In this document: positions 9,881 through 23,147 of the stretch, one piece after another | How the letters are laid out: every line of letters starts with the position of its first letter | How positions within the stretch are numbered: position 1 is the stretch's first letter | Assembly: GCA_036435485.1 (NCBI GenBank) | Contig: CM071597.1 | Coordinates: forward strand, 53,055,881 to 53,119,880 | DNA from: Saposhnikovia divaricata | Lineage: Eukaryota; Streptophyta; Magnoliopsida; Apiales; Apiaceae | Direction of reading: 5' to 3' | Length of the DNA: 64,000 bases | The notes under the pieces: generated by a model | Databases searched by the model: none | What the model saw: the letters and a program-made list of their open reading frames with translations, nothing else | Told to the model about the DNA's origin: nothing | Translations under genes and position numbers: made by a program

Positions 9881-12800
9881 TGTGACAGCCCCAGATCCGG
9901 GGTCGAGGATCCGGGCCGTCAAGGTCCAATTTCCGATCATTAACAACATTTCTTTGGTCTTTTTTTTTTTTTTTAACTTAATACTTGACAGCGGAAATAT
10001 AAATGCACAATAAAACTCACACACAATAGACCCCACACTTAATAATATTACACACCAGTCATATGCTCAAGGAACAACATCCATGACATAATAAGTTTAA
10101 AGTTGAGTAGTTATTACAAACCCAGAATCCTACTAAGTACATTGTTGAATAATACTTCTACAGGAAGCATTTCAACAATCAAAAGTTTATCACATAACTT
10201 ACACACTTAATATACATAAGTCTAGTAAGACCCTTTCGCTTATCGGCTACCTCTGGGATCGTCGCCAGTACTCGATCAAAAGGTCGTCTTCCCTCTACCC
10301 TCTTGCGGGGTGTGGTGCGTAGAATCGGCATTGGCCCTAGCTGTTATATATATAAGTAGCAAGAGTGAGCTATAATAGCTCAGCAAGATAATATTGTAAA
10401 CTAGAAATCAAATTTGAACATATATGACTATATACATAACCGGAAACCAAGTATAAACCTTACGAAAGAATAGAATCTTTATTTAATAATACATCATCCA
10501 CTTACTATTATAAGAAAAGAAATCTAGGATAATATAGTATCAGTTTCTCTTCTTTAACAATACAATAATCAATACCTCATCTCAGTATAATATCTTAAGA
10601 TAATATAACATTTGATTAAAAACTTTCAATATAATCCTTCCATTTCCTTTTATACCGCAATAATATAAAAATAATATAAAATCAGTTTCTCTTCATTTGT
10701 AACAATAATTCCGTCATTTCATATCATCATTTTCTTGGTTTCAGCGTATAAAAATCTGAAAACCATTATCAATTCTCTTTTCAAAAACTTTGGGGATATC
10801 TGCTGTCGCCTGATACGTTAGGGCGATGATCAGTCGCCTAATCGTACCTGCTCTCTTTTTACTACCGGTAGAAGGAATGACAATCATCCCTGGAGGAAGG
10901 CTACCTGCTACATCCTCCCTTGGCATCTTCGTGCCGTAATGAAAATAATGAATGCTGGACTGTGTCGCACACAGCCATGACACAGCCACTTACGCAAATC
11001 TTGTTGAAATCCCCCTTTTCATCAAATCATTTTTCCATTTATAAACATCATTTCACATTTCCATTCACATATATCATTTCCATTTCCACTTCGTTCACAT
11101 ATATCATCACCTTTAAAACATATGTCATAATAAATTGATTATGACTCAAACATTTCCTTTGTATTCAATGACATCCAATATGCTCATATATACATAAAAT
11201 ATACCATCTATTTTAAAAGTATTAAATAATAATCAAATAATATTTATTAAATCACCAATATTTAAAAAGAATATTTTTTAACATAACATCATAAACCATA
11301 TAACTCTAGATAACAACTGATATCATTCTCTTTCATTTCTCTTTAAACATAAAGCATATTCGCTCCATTCATAGTCATCTCTATATTCACATTCATAATC
11401 CATATTCAAAAATCTCAGTAAACAGGGAATATATCCCTAATCATCTCATCATATAAGATTCATATACTATCCACCAAAACCATTTTCTTTGAACATAAAC
11501 AGTTTATCAAAATAAGGATAGAAGAAATATTGCTCCCTTTAATCCATATCCATACTCATATTCATATACCTCTCCCTTTAATATCCAAAATCAGGAAAAC
11601 AAATTCTTAACAATATAGTAATAATAGCATCACATATATATTCCATGAAATCATTTCCTTTGAAGATAAATAATTTTCAAAGTAGAGATAGAAGAAATCT
11701 TGCCTCGATCTCTGGATCCCGTGGTATGATCTGATAATCAACTCGTGTATCTATAGACACGACAAAATATCACCGTCAGAATCTATTCCACTTAACCCTT
11801 ATATATATATAACAACACCCTTGACACATAATCCATGTTTAACATATCATTTATAGACCAACCGTTCAAAGAACTTATCCCCTTTTAAACTCGATAGAAG
11901 TTTTAGCATTTTTTTCACCATTTCCTTAAAAACGGCTCTCGACTGTAAAAATTCTTATAAAATATCCATTTTGAAATTTGACACAAGGTCAGTGGGGTTG
12001 GACTCTCTGTTCACCCTACTATATTGTCCCAAAATTTCGTAATTTCTAAAAATGTCTAAGTATGGTATTCATAGCCTCAAAGTTGGTACAATTACGTTTT
12101 CTCGGTTCTCGAACGTCTTTCACTAAAACTGACTTTTCTCCTAAACCGTTCATCAGATTTTAACGTACTTTATATCAAAACGATCTATGAACTAAGCTCT
12201 ATCATTTCATGGTCCATTGGTACACTGGACAGTAAGGTACCGTACTGATACAGGGGTCCAAAACAGGGCAGTTTTTGTCATAACGAAAATCGGGCATTAT
12301 AACCGCTGTACTTTCATACTTTCCATATTGTAATCGCTCCAAAACCATCATCTCACACTTATCTCAAGCCCTACACCATGTGGACTACATTCCAGCCATG
12401 GTTACAAGTTCACATCACATTTCCATATCCAATCAAACCATGAATAACACATAATCATCATAATCTTAACATTTATACCACTTAACCACTACTACATCAA
12501 TATCCATCATATATTCAAAGTAATACACCAGGGTCTTGAGATTTATACCTTCTTGAAGCTTGTTTGTAGCTAATATCCTTGTATAACCTTAGATCCTTGC
12601 TCTACACAACCTTTGGAAGCCACAAACTCCATATCAAAAACAATACAAACCATAAGCTACTATTCATCATCTTCCCCAACTGTAAAGCACTGAAATCGGA
12701 GGGGTAAATCACAGAGTTGAATTGATTTCTTACCATGGTTACGACGGGCTTCTCGATAGCTTCGTTTTGATAGGTGGATCGCCGAAAACAGACATGGGAA

Positions 12801-13748
12801 ACTCAAGTTATGAGCAATTCTTCCTCCTCCATTTTTGTTCCTCTCTTCCCTCGGGTTCTTGATAAAAGGAGTGGGTTTTGACTTCATTTCTTCACAAAAT
12901 ATCTAAGTCATGGTCTTATCTTCTCCCACACACTTTAGTGGCTGATCTCTTAGTGCAAATGACCAGTTTGCCCTTTGCTTTGTTGTGGCTTTCTCAAGAA
13001 GCTTCTTCTCTTATAACACAAGCATTTCGTTTCTCATTTGTTTCGTTTTTTTTTTCTCTAACTTTCTCGAGTCCTTTAACTCATATCCAAATTCCAACTT
13101 CATATTTCATTATTAAATATTTTAACAAGGTTGCCTTTAAAATTTTATTACATTCAGAGTCTAGAAAATTTTACTATTCACTTCGGGTCGTCTCAGACCG
13201 CTTTAATCATCTAAAATTCAGAATCTCTCATTCTCTTGTCCCAATAAATCCTTAATTCCTTAAATATTATTATCCCTCATAAATTCCATATTCACGGGGT
13301 TCTCATGTCGGATCACTATTCATCAAATCGCGTACTTAAATTAATTCGTGACTCGTTGATTAGATACTGCTCAACTTTGTTAAACGCTCTCAGTGGTTCT
13401 AAAATCATTTAACAAATCCAAATTCCTTTGGTATTCTCTTGACTTAATAATCCCCTGGTTTAACTTAAATTTCCTAATTCCTCAATATATAAATCCTTTA
13501 ATATTTCTATGCTCCTTAATATCCCATAGAAACTCGTTCGAACTCAAAATCCTCAAAAATCCATATTCAGGAATTTCTAAAATCCGTTATCATTTTGAGT
13601 CACTTATTTTCATTGTAGATCACTAATATGGTTTCTGTTTACTCATTTTCCATTTCCACTATAGAGCACCTACACACCATTTTTCTAAATTCCTCGAGAT
13701 CACTATTCATTTAATCACTGTAGCCTTTCTAAAGTTAGGGTTATTACA
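9881..13748 (-). repeat. 3' LTR of the nested gypsy derivative
   Basis: 3,868 bp. On the plus strand it begins TGTGACAGCCCCAGATCC and ends GTTAGGGTTATTACA; on the element strand it runs TGTAATAACCC to GGGGCTGTCACA. Short ORFs in it (for example 10741-10989 and 12660-12887, minus) recur in the other LTR but match nothing I know, and are not called as genes. Confidence 0.95.
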
Positions 13749-13766
13749 TTCTTCCCCCCTTAAAAG
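13749..13766 (-). promoter_or_regulatory. Polypurine tract of the nested element
   Basis: On the minus strand CTTTTAAGGGGGGAAGAA directly abuts the 3' LTR. It is the expected plus-strand primer for reverse transcription and fixes the orientation. Confidence 0.85.
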
Positions 13767-13844
13767 GATTCCGTCCCGGAATCACGTCAGAAATGTCCAT
13801 AGATATCTTTTCATCTACACCTTATAACTTCTACACCACTTTCT

Positions 13845-13985
13845 CCATCCTTTTTCCTTCATAATATCTCTATCTTGTTTGCGCAAAAATACACCAACAT
13901 AAACTTGCTTGTCATTCATCAACATGCCATTTAGCTTATCAATAGCAGTGCTTTCACTATCTTTATCTTGCAATTTCCTCTTGTT
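13845..13985 (-). pseudogene. Captured fragment of a poly(A)-binding protein gene
   Basis: On the minus strand one frame reads AIDKLNGMLMNDKQVYVG followed by FLRKQDRD. This is the end of RRM2 and the start of the RRM2-RRM3 linker of plant cytoplasmic poly(A)-binding proteins, a very conserved segment in that family. Upstream the match fades within a few codons and downstream it ends after about ten residues, so only about 40 codons remain. It lies between the polypurine tract and the RNase H remnant of the nested element, where no such sequence belongs. The simplest reading is host-transcript capture by the element or an ancestor. No function is expected. Confidence 0.7.
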
Positions 13986-14030
13986 ATAGTCATTCTACGT
14001 TAGTTAATCTCTCATTCCTCCTTTAGCTAA

Positions 14031-14080
14031 GGGTATCGGCCACCACATTGGCCTCCCCTGAATGGTAGTGTATCTCACTT
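14031..14080 (-). pseudogene. Remnant of gypsy RNase H / connection region
   Basis: Minus-strand codons read EIHYHSGEANVVADTL, a close match to the motif IxYHPGKANVVADALSR at the end of RNase H in plant Ty3/gypsy polyproteins. Only about 16 codons survive, flanked by stops. It shows that the element descends from a complete gypsy retrotransposon that lost most of pol. Confidence 0.7.
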
Positions 14081-14400
14081 ATGGTTTATCCCTATTTTGA
14101 TCTCTATCATGACATAAAATATACATATTTCGCTCTTATTATACCTTGTCTCTGTAAAATCTTCCAGAAATCCGGTTAGAATAAGATTCTTTGAAACAAT
14201 TGTAAGAAAATATTACCTATAATATATATTTCCTGTTCGTATTTAAATAAGTCTTTGGTTTACCCTCAAAATACTATCATTCTCCTTTTCATAGAATTTC
14301 TAACCCCCAACAGATACTGATTTTCCTTATCTAGATTATCAACCTACCTATACCATTCATTGACCACATTGATTCCTAACCAAACATTTACACTAAAAAT

Positions 14401-15012
14401 TTAAATACTAGAAAAATGTTCACCTTCATCTGTATCCGGCTTTCTCAATGCCTCTCCTAAAGTCATATTGTACACCCTGGCAGTAGGTTTATTTGAAACA
14501 ATCATACTTTGTCCCGGCGCAGGTGACCCACCGGAACGGCAATCTCTAGCAAAGTGTCCTAGTTTCCCACATTGATAACACTTGATATCAATCTTGTCAG
14601 TTGATTTGCACTGGTTAATATAGTGTCCTTTCTGTCCGCACTTAAAACAAGTTATTCTTAACACTCTACACACTCCTGTATGCTTTCTACCACACGTATT
14701 GCACTCTGGTAAGGGTGGTCTTGATTGGTTTGACTTTCCACCCTGATTCACAGTCTCACTAACAGCCTTATTATTTCCTGACTTTCCTACAAACTGAGAT
14801 TTTTGTCCCTTATCAACCTTGTTAAAGTAACTTCCTTCGCTTGAACCTCCTTTCTGACCCTCACATCTCCTTTTCTTACTTTCTCGCCCTATCTGATTTT
14901 GTTCGTTATGAGCATTTTCATTCTGTCTATTTCGACTTCCTTCATCTCTTTCATTTTCCTTTGCATTTGCTCTCATTATTACGCTTAGGCGGCATGATTC
15001 TGTATATAGCAA
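14401..15012 (-). CDS. gag: gag zinc-knuckle fragment of the nested gypsy element
   Basis: A 203-codon open frame (M at 15012, possibly not the real start). It has a basic, Asn/Gln/Gly-rich linker, then CNTCGRKHTGVC, CFKCGQKGHYINQC and CYQCGKLGHFARDC, and ends with ARVYNMTLGEALRKPD. The order and the RVYxMT segment match the Gag C-terminus of plant Ty3/gypsy chromoviruses, which continues into protease. Here the frame stops soon after and no aspartic protease motif follows. The capsid half of Gag is missing upstream. It could still make a nucleocapsid-like RNA-binding peptide, but there is no evidence that it does. Confidence 0.75.
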   Translation of the reverse strand: MLYTESCRLSVIMRANAKENERDEGSRNRQNENAHNEQNQIGRESKKRRCEGQKGGSSEGSYFNKVDKGQKSQFVGKSGNNKAVSETVNQGGKSNQSRPPLPECNTCGRKHTGVCRVLRITCFKCGQKGHYINQCKSTDKIDIKCYQCGKLGHFARDCRSGGSPAPGQSMIVSNKPTARVYNMTLGEALRKPDTDEGEHFSSI

Positions 15013-16652
15013 TATTCTTCATTAATTACCCAAATTTAGGGTATAATAAACATCATTTCTATATACACAGTCTCATATACACAATTATATCACTAGTTAA
15101 TTCATTTATATACCATAATATTCTCAATTCAACTTTAGCAAATAAGCGTATCACCTTTAGTACAATAACCTTTTCATTTAAGTCAATCACCTTATATACA
15201 TCAATATCCTTGAGTCTCAACATTTAATATCAAAATACAATAGAATTTAGACAGAATACACAAACTTCATTAATTATCCCCACTTCCTTTGTTTATCCTT
15301 ATTCTAATTCTATCCTCAAAATACACCTTACTCTCAATAGTAAATCTCAATTATGCCTTAAAATTCCTCATATTCTTTTGTCTCACTAATCCTCAGTTAT
15401 ACCCTTTTTCTTCTCACGAAATTCCTTCCTCTTTTATAGCGAAACGTTTCTAGCTCTAATCATCTCTTATTGAAATTTCCCTTGAAATCTCGAGTTTCCT
15501 CGTATAATCACGTATATATACTCTAAACATTGCTTCCCTTATCCCATCCATTACTGAAACCTTCTATATTCGAAACAATTGATAGAATTCAAGAGACCTT
15601 AAATTTAAACGAACCCAGATATAAGCAAGGGTCCCACAACAATTTATAACATTAAGAGTTTTAAATAACCTTTATTCGAAACAAAAGAATATTTGAGAAA
15701 TCAATATGATGGAAGAACCCGTACGTCACACAAGTGAGGGCGTCCCCTCCGACTTTCTATCACACAGACAGATTGTCCCCGTGTATACATATAGGGCTAT
15801 TCCTCTTAGTTGGAATAAGAAGTATAAAGAAAATTTTAAATCACGATGATAAATACCACCTTTCAAAAATAATATTAGAGGAATATTTTGACTAAGATAG
15901 ATCGAATAGAATTTTGAAATACATTCCAGAGGTACCAGAAAATTTTGAAAAGATACCGACCCTTAATGAATAAGAGGTGCCAGATCACAACTGGATTTAC
16001 CCACAGTAGAGGAAAATTTGAAACTCGATAACATAATTTAGCAGGGATTTAGAAAATTTAAGAATAGGTACCGTTAATAGCCTCCGCCCAATTTAAAATC
16101 CCAAGTAATGGAAGGTTTTCCTCAAATACCATATATATCTAAGTCTGCGTACTCTCCAAAATTTCTTAAATTTGGCACTTATCCTTTAGCCTTAAACTAT
16201 CGTCTTATATTCCCCGTTATCGTCATTTACCTAGTCTTGACTTGGCTCGATACTTTCTGCCTTTATCCATAATAGAACACAACCCTCTAATCGATATACT
16301 TACGTAATATTGATCGTCTTAGCCTGACACTACTCCGGTATCAAGGACCCTTCAAATTATACTTCTAAATTGTATATTCTAACATACCACACATACTCAC
16401 ACTATTTTCTAACGTACACTTCCTGTTACATCAAATATTCCCTTCTCTCATATCAGTCCCATGTGCTACATAAACTTGACACTTTTGGCATAATAACCTT
16501 TATTAGCAATAATCTATAAAATCATATTCACTACTTAGAATAAACACTTCGTTCGATAAACCCCCCCTTGAACTTGATGGAAGTTCACAATTTTATATCA
16601 TAACTAATACATTTATTATTATCACTCTTGTTCCTGAGCATTATGACTCTAA
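15013..16652 (-). other. Non-coding leader of the nested element
   Basis: AT-rich sequence between the primer site and the gag fragment on the minus strand. I see no conserved frame. Long untranslated leaders that keep packaging signals are usual in LARD-type elements. Confidence 0.5.
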
Positions 16653-16664
16653 GCTCTGATACCA
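16653..16664 (-). promoter_or_regulatory. Primer binding site of the nested element
   Basis: Minus strand TGGTATCAGAGC, three bases inside the right-hand LTR; initiator Met-tRNA type. It identifies 16668-20536 as the 5' LTR. Confidence 0.9.
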
Positions 16665-16667
16665 AAC

Positions 16668-19600
16668 TGTGACAGCCCCAGATCCGGGGTCGAGGATCCG
16701 GGCCGTCAAGGTCCAATTTCCGATCATTAACAACATTTCTTTGGTCTTTTTTTTTTTTTTTTAACTTAATACTTGACAGCGGAAATATAAATGCACAATA
16801 AAACTCACACACAATAGACCCCACACTTAATAATATTACACACCAGTCATATGCTCAAGGAACAACATCCATGACATAATAAGTTTAAAGTTGAGTAGTT
16901 ATTACAAACCCAGAATCCTACTAAGTACATTGTTGAATAATACTTCTACAGGAAGCATTTCAACAATCAAAAGTTTATCACATAACTTACACACTTAATA
17001 TACATAAGTCTAGTAAGACCCTTTCGCTTATCGGCTACCTCTGGGATCGTCGCCAGTACTCGATCAAAAGGTCGTCTTCCCTCTACCCTCTTGCGGGGTG
17101 TGGTGCGTAGAATCGGCATTGGCCCTAGCTGTTATATATATAAGTAGCAAGAGTGAGCTATAATAGCTCAGCAAGATAATATTGTAAACTAGAAATCAAA
17201 TTTGAACATATATGACTATATACATAACCGGAAACCAAGTATAAACCTTACGAAAGAATAGAATCTTTATTTAATAATACATCATCCACTTACTATTATA
17301 AGAAAAGAAATCTAGGATAATATAGTATCAGTTTCTCTTCTTTAACAATACAATAATCAATACCTCATCTCAGTATAATATCTTAAGATAATATAACATT
17401 TGATTAAAAACTTTCAATATAATCCTTCCATTTCCTTTTATACCGCAATAATATAAAAATAATATAAAATCAGTTTCTCTTCATTTGTAACAATAATTCC
17501 GTCATTTCATATCATCATTTTCTTGGTTTCAGCGTATAAAAATCTGAAAACCATTATCAATTCTCTTTTCAAAAACTTTGGGGATATCTGCTGTCGCCTG
17601 ATACGTTAGGGCGATGATCAGTCGCCTAATCGTACCTGCTCTCTTTTTACTACCGGTAGAAGGAATGACAATCATCCCTGGAGGAAGGCTACCTGCTACA
17701 TCCTCCCTTGGCATCTTCGTGCCGTAATGAAAATAATGAATGCTGGACTGTGTCGCACACAGCCATGACACAGCCACTTACGCAAATCTTGTTGAAATCC
17801 CCCTTTTCATCAAATCATTTTTCCATTTATAAACATCATTTCACATTTCCATTCACATATATCATTTCCATTTCCACTTCGTTCACATATATCATCACCT
17901 TTAAAACATATGTCATAATAAATTGATTATGACTCAAACATTTCCTTTGTATTCAATGACATCCAATATGCTCATATATACATAAAATATACCATCTATT
18001 TTAAAAGTATTAAATAATAATCAAATAATATTTATTAAATCACCAATATTTAAAAAGAATATTTTTTAACATAACATCATAAACCATATAACTCTAGATA
18101 ACAACTGATATCATTCTCTTTCATTTCTCTTTAAACATAAAGCATATTCGCTCCATTCATAGTCATCTCTATATTCACATTCATAATCCATATTCAAAAA
18201 TCTCAGTAAACAGGGAATATATCCCTAATCATCTCATCATATAAGATTCATATACTATCCACCAAAACCATTTTCTTTGAACATAAACAGTTTATCAAAA
18301 TAAGGATAGAAGAAATATTGCTCCCTTTAATCCATATCCATACTCATATTCATATACCTCTCCCTTTAATATCCAAAATCAGGAAAACAAATTCTTAACA
18401 ATATAGTAATAATAGCATCACATATATATTCCATGAAATCATTTCCTTTGAAGATAAATAATTTTCAAAGTAGAGATAGAAGAAATCTTGCCTCGATCTC
18501 TGGATCCCGTGGTATGATCTGATAATCAACTCGTGTATCTATAGACACGACAAAATATCACCGTCAGAATCTATTCCACTTAACCCTTATATATATATAA
18601 CAACACCCTTGACACATAATCCATGTTTAACATATCATTTATAGACCAACCGTTCAAAGAACTTATCCCCTTTTAAACTCGATAGAAGTTTTAGCATTTT
18701 TTTCACCATTTCCTTAAAAACGGCTCTCGACTGTAAAAATTCTTATAAAATATCCATTTTGAAATTTGACACAAGGTCAGTGGGGTTGGACTCTCTGTTC
18801 ACCCTACTATATTGTCCCAAAATTTCGTAATTTCTAAAAATGTCTAAGTATGGTATTCATAGCCTCAAAGTTGGTACAATTACGTTTTCTCGGTTCTCGA
18901 ACGTCTTTCACTAAAACTGACTTTTCTCCTAAACCGTTCATCAGATTTTAACGTACTTTATATCAAAACGATCTATGAACTAAGCTCTATCATTTCATGG
19001 TCCATTGGTACACTGGACAGTAAGGTACCGTACTGATACAGGGGTCCAAAACAGGGCAGTTTTTGTCATAACGAAAATCGGGCATTATAACCGCTGTACT
19101 TTCATACTTTCCATATTGTAATCGCTCCAAAACCATCATCTCACACTTATCTCAAGCCCTACACCATGTGGACTACATTCCAGCCATGGTTACAAGTTCA
19201 CATCACATTTCCATATCCAATCAAACCATGAATAACACATAATCATCATAATCTTAACATTTATACCACTTAACCACTACTACATCAATATCCATCATAT
19301 ATTCAAAGTAATACACCAGGGTCTTGAGATTTATACCTTCTTGAAGCTTGTTTGTAGCTAATATCCTTGTATAACCTTAGATCCTTGCTCTACACAACCT
19401 TTGGAAGCCACAAACTCCATATCAAAAACAATACAAACCATAAGCTACTATTCATCATCTTCCCCAACTGTAAAGCACTGAAATCGGAGGGGTAAATCAC
19501 AGAGTTGAATTGATTTCTTACCATGGTTACGACGGGCTTCTCGATAGCTTCGTTTTGATAGGTGGATCGCCGAAAACAGACATGGGAAACTCAAGTTATG

Positions 19601-20536
19601 AGCAATTCTTCCTCCTCCATTTTTGTTCCTCTCTTCCCTCGGGTTCTTGATAAAAGGAGTGGGTTTTGACTTCATTTCTTCACAAAATATCTAAGTCATG
19701 GTCTTATCTTCTCCCACACACTTTAGTGGCTGATCTCTTAGTGCAAATGACCAGTTTGCCCTTTGCTTTGTTGTGGCTTTCTCAAGAAGCTTCTTCTCTT
19801 ATAACACAAGCATTTCGTTTCTCATTTGTTTCGTTTTTTTTTTCTCTAACTTTCTCGAGTCCTTTAACTCATATCCAAATTCCAACTTCATATTTCATTA
19901 TTAAATATTTTAACAAGGTTGCCTTTAAAATTTTATTACATTCAGAGTCTAGAAAATTTTACTATTCACTTCGGGTCGTCTCAGACCGCTTTAATCATCT
20001 AAAATTCAGAATCTCTCATTCTCTTGTCCCAATAAATCCTTAATTCCTTAAATATTATTATCCCTCATAAATTCCATATTCACGGGGTTCTCATGTCGGA
20101 TCACTATTCATCAAATCGCGTACTTAAATTAATTCGTGACTCGTTGATTAGATACTGCTCAACTTTGTTAAACGCTCTCAGTGGTTCTAAAATCATTTAA
20201 CAAATCCAAATTCCTTTGGTATTCTCTTGACTTAATAATCCCCTGGTTTAACTTAAATTTCCTAATTCCTCAATATATAAATCCTTTAATATTTCTATGC
20301 TCCTTAATATCCCATAGAAACTCGTTCGAACTCAAAATCCTCAAAAATCCATATTCAGGAATTTCTAAAATCCGTTATCATTTTGAGTCACTTATTTTCA
20401 TTGTAGATCACTAATATGGTTTCTGTTTACTCATTTTCCATTTCCACTATAGAGCACCTACACACCATTTTTCTAAATTCCTCGAGATCACTATTCATTT
20501 AATCACTGTAGCCTTTCTAAAGTTAGGGTTATTACA
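16668..20536 (-). repeat. 5' LTR of the nested gypsy derivative
   Basis: 3,869 bp, matching 9881-13748 along its full length with one extra T in the poly-T run near 16747. The right target duplication TGTAC is at 20537-20541. Confidence 0.95.
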
Positions 20537-20541
20537 TGTAC

Positions 20542-23147
20542 AGCAAAAGAGAATTTTCTCTGACATTACAAAGAAGGACAGTGAAAAGAATCTAGATAAA
20601 AAACCTGCATTACACTATCCAAATCATGTTCAGGTACTTCTAAGAACTCATCTTCCTGCTATCTATAATTCTTCTTTCTTTGGTGGTGAAATGACTCAGG
20701 AATCTCAATTGGAGGAGAACCCCCCTGTGTCTACCCAAGTAGCCAAAAACATTACAGTCTCTGAAACAATTCAAGAACTAAATTTTGATCCACAGCCTAT
20801 TCTTTCAAAGAAGCCAACCTCTGGTGTTTCTTAAAAGACATCAGTTGTACGGAAGAGAAGATTTGTTATTTCAAGTAGTAGTTCTAGTGAAGATGATGAT
20901 AATATATCTCTTGCTGAGAGAGCAGAATTGAAGGTTGCAATTCAACTTTCTAAGCTAGGACAAAGAGATGGAACACCTAGTCACAGCCAGGCTGCAGTCT
21001 CCCAAAAGGCTGTAGTTCTTAAAAAGGGAAAATAGTTACTGGATACTGTCTCTCAAAAGACTGTGTCAATTGAAAAAGGATTTCATCCCAAGATCACTTC
21101 TGTGTCTACACCTCTTGAGTCTTCTCAAGACAAATCTGTTGCTCACTATACTAGGAGAGCAAGGAGAAAGATTCATTTGTCACCTACACACGCAGTGTCA
21201 AGTCCAACTAACATTATACAGGTCTCTACAAATAAGGCTATATCCACGTCAGTATCTGACAAGAGAGATCTGGATCTTGATTCTTAATGGGAAACTACAT
21301 TGACATACAGACTGGCTATGGAACTTATTTCTCTAAAAGTGAAGCTTTCCAGGCCTGTTCTAGATTTTTTGATTGAAAGAGTTCCCAAACTTTCATTTCC
21401 TGAAGAATATGGATTGTTACATCAAAGACTTGATTTAATGAAGACGTACTTCTATGTATCAGTCAGAAAGGAATTGCACAAGAAATTTGGACTTCCTAAG
21501 CATGTTGCACTTTAATCACTTCATGCATATTTATTTGACAAGGATGTCATTGTTGCAGATGCTTCAGCTCAAGGTGAACAAGAGGAGGTAGTTGATAGAG
21601 GGAAGCAGTCAACAGAAGATACTATTGCACTAGTGGTGAATAGTAGAATAGATCATATCACAGTCACTACAACACAAGAACCATCTAGTCAGAGGTTGGA
21701 TGACTCAGGAACTGTGATGTCTGATGCTGGAAGGTCTTTTGTGATGACTAAAATTGCAAGTGAGAAACACTATGATATGGGAGGAATGACTTTGATTGAT
21801 TTTCTTGAAGATCAAACCAATATTGTTCTTTTAGAGTCTATCCACCTTGAGGGTGTGTCTCAGCAACCAACACTTAAAGACGATGACATACTAGCTATGG
21901 TGTCTAATGAAGTATTACTGAAGACATCAGAGTCTAGTGTAAAACCTGAAAGTGGTATACTGGAGCCTGTAGTTTCTGGAAAGAAAGTAGATGTTTGTAA
22001 GGGTTCAGGGACTATAGCAGCTCACTCCTTGGAGAAAACCTCAAGCCCCATGCCATATGAGGAACCCTCTATCCATGTGAGTTCAGGTATAAAAACTTCT
22101 TCTAATCCCTATTTTTCTGTAGGTCATAAGAGCACTTATCCAAATTTGAGTGATACACTTGAAAAGATGGACATAGATCCACACACAGAGAGGCTGGCTC
22201 CTGACCAGGCAAAAGGAGATGTAGAAAGAGTGTTGACTTTATATAGTCAAAGTGAGAATGAGGGTGTGGATTATCAACTCCATAGTGAGGGAGAGAAAAT
22301 TAGGAAACCACCATCTTTTGATTTCTGGAATCAGGTTTTTCCTGAATCTTGGTGTGAAAATCTTGGTATGGATGCTGGTACTTATTCCTTTATCAAGATG
22401 TATGAGAAGAATGACTTAGCACATCACAATGCAAAGCCAGAAGTTAAAGCTCAGAAACAGAAAGAAAGGCTTGCAGGAATCATCAACAGAAGAGGTGAAA
22501 GGCTAAGACAAACTTCTACTCAACCAGTACCAGAAGATATTCCTAATGATCCTAGTATTCCTTTGTATGTACTTCCAATTTCAGTTAGAATTGAGACATC
22601 AACAGTATCTGATCAATCTAAGAAGGAGTCAGGATTTGTAGATGTTAGTACACAGAATACTGGTGAAGGACAGGATGATCATACTTCAGCTCCATATCAG
22701 AAAGATGAAGATGTTTGTACTTCTACTCAAGTATTATTACTTGAATATCATTCTATACAGGTAACTTCTTCTACAAGACTTGAAGATAAGGTTCTTTCTG
22801 CATCTGAATCTGAAGATACAACAAGCACTTCCAACATTGAAGTCAATTCTGAACTTCTTAAGGACATTCAGAAATCTCAAAGTGATATTCAATCAAGACT
22901 TCAAATTCTTGAAGATAACCAAGTCATTATTATGGACAATCAAGCAGTTCTGATGAATCTCATTTGTTCTGTTACTGAATCTCTTGGTATTACTGTTACT
23001 GATGTCAAAAAGGGGGAGATAAAGACAATTCAGAAACAACAACAACAGACTGGGAGAGATAAACAGACTGGGAGCAGAACTAAGGGTGACAGAGTTGGTA
23101 AATTTCATCATGGAAGTGGTAAAGGAAAAGAAGCATCAAATAGTTGA
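20542..23147 (+). pseudogene. Extra (envelope-like) ORF of the Sirevirus, 3' part
   Basis: Continuation of the ORF interrupted at 9880; the frame carries across once one copy of TGTAC is discounted. In-frame stops at about 20834, 21034, 21287 and 21515 break it; the last 504 codons (21633-23147) are open. The protein is Ser/Thr/Glu-rich and low in hydrophobic residues, with a predicted coiled-coil-like stretch near the end (ELLKDIQKSQSDIQSRLQIL) and a basic Gln/Gly/Lys tail ending GKGKEASNS. I see no transmembrane helix, so the label envelope-like is by position only. Confidence 0.75.

Larger units (their letters stand above)
9881..20536 (-). mobile_element. Nested LARD-like Ty3/gypsy derivative with 3.87-kb LTRs
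   Basis: LTRs at 9881-13748 and 16668-20536 differ, as far as I can see, only by one T in a poly-T run. The target duplication TGTAC is at 9876-9880 and 20537-20541. The primer site (16653-16664) lies beside the right LTR and the polypurine tract (from 13749) beside the left LTR, so the element reads on the minus strand. The interior is 2,919 bp and keeps a gag knuckle ORF, a scrap of RNase H and a piece resembling poly(A)-binding protein. There is no protease, reverse transcriptase or integrase. Very long LTRs with a short non-coding interior are the definition of a large retrotransposon derivative (LARD). It must have been mobilised by an autonomous relative, probably a chromovirus (Tekay-like, inferred from the gag type). 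Near-identical LTRs mean very recent insertion. Confidence 0.92.

Noticed and set aside
10741..10989. 82-codon minus frame, repeated at 17529-17777
   Set aside because: Present twice only because it lies in both LTRs of the nested element; no family likeness. The same holds for 10920-11138, 12660-12887, 12878-13255 and 13393-13626 and their second copies.
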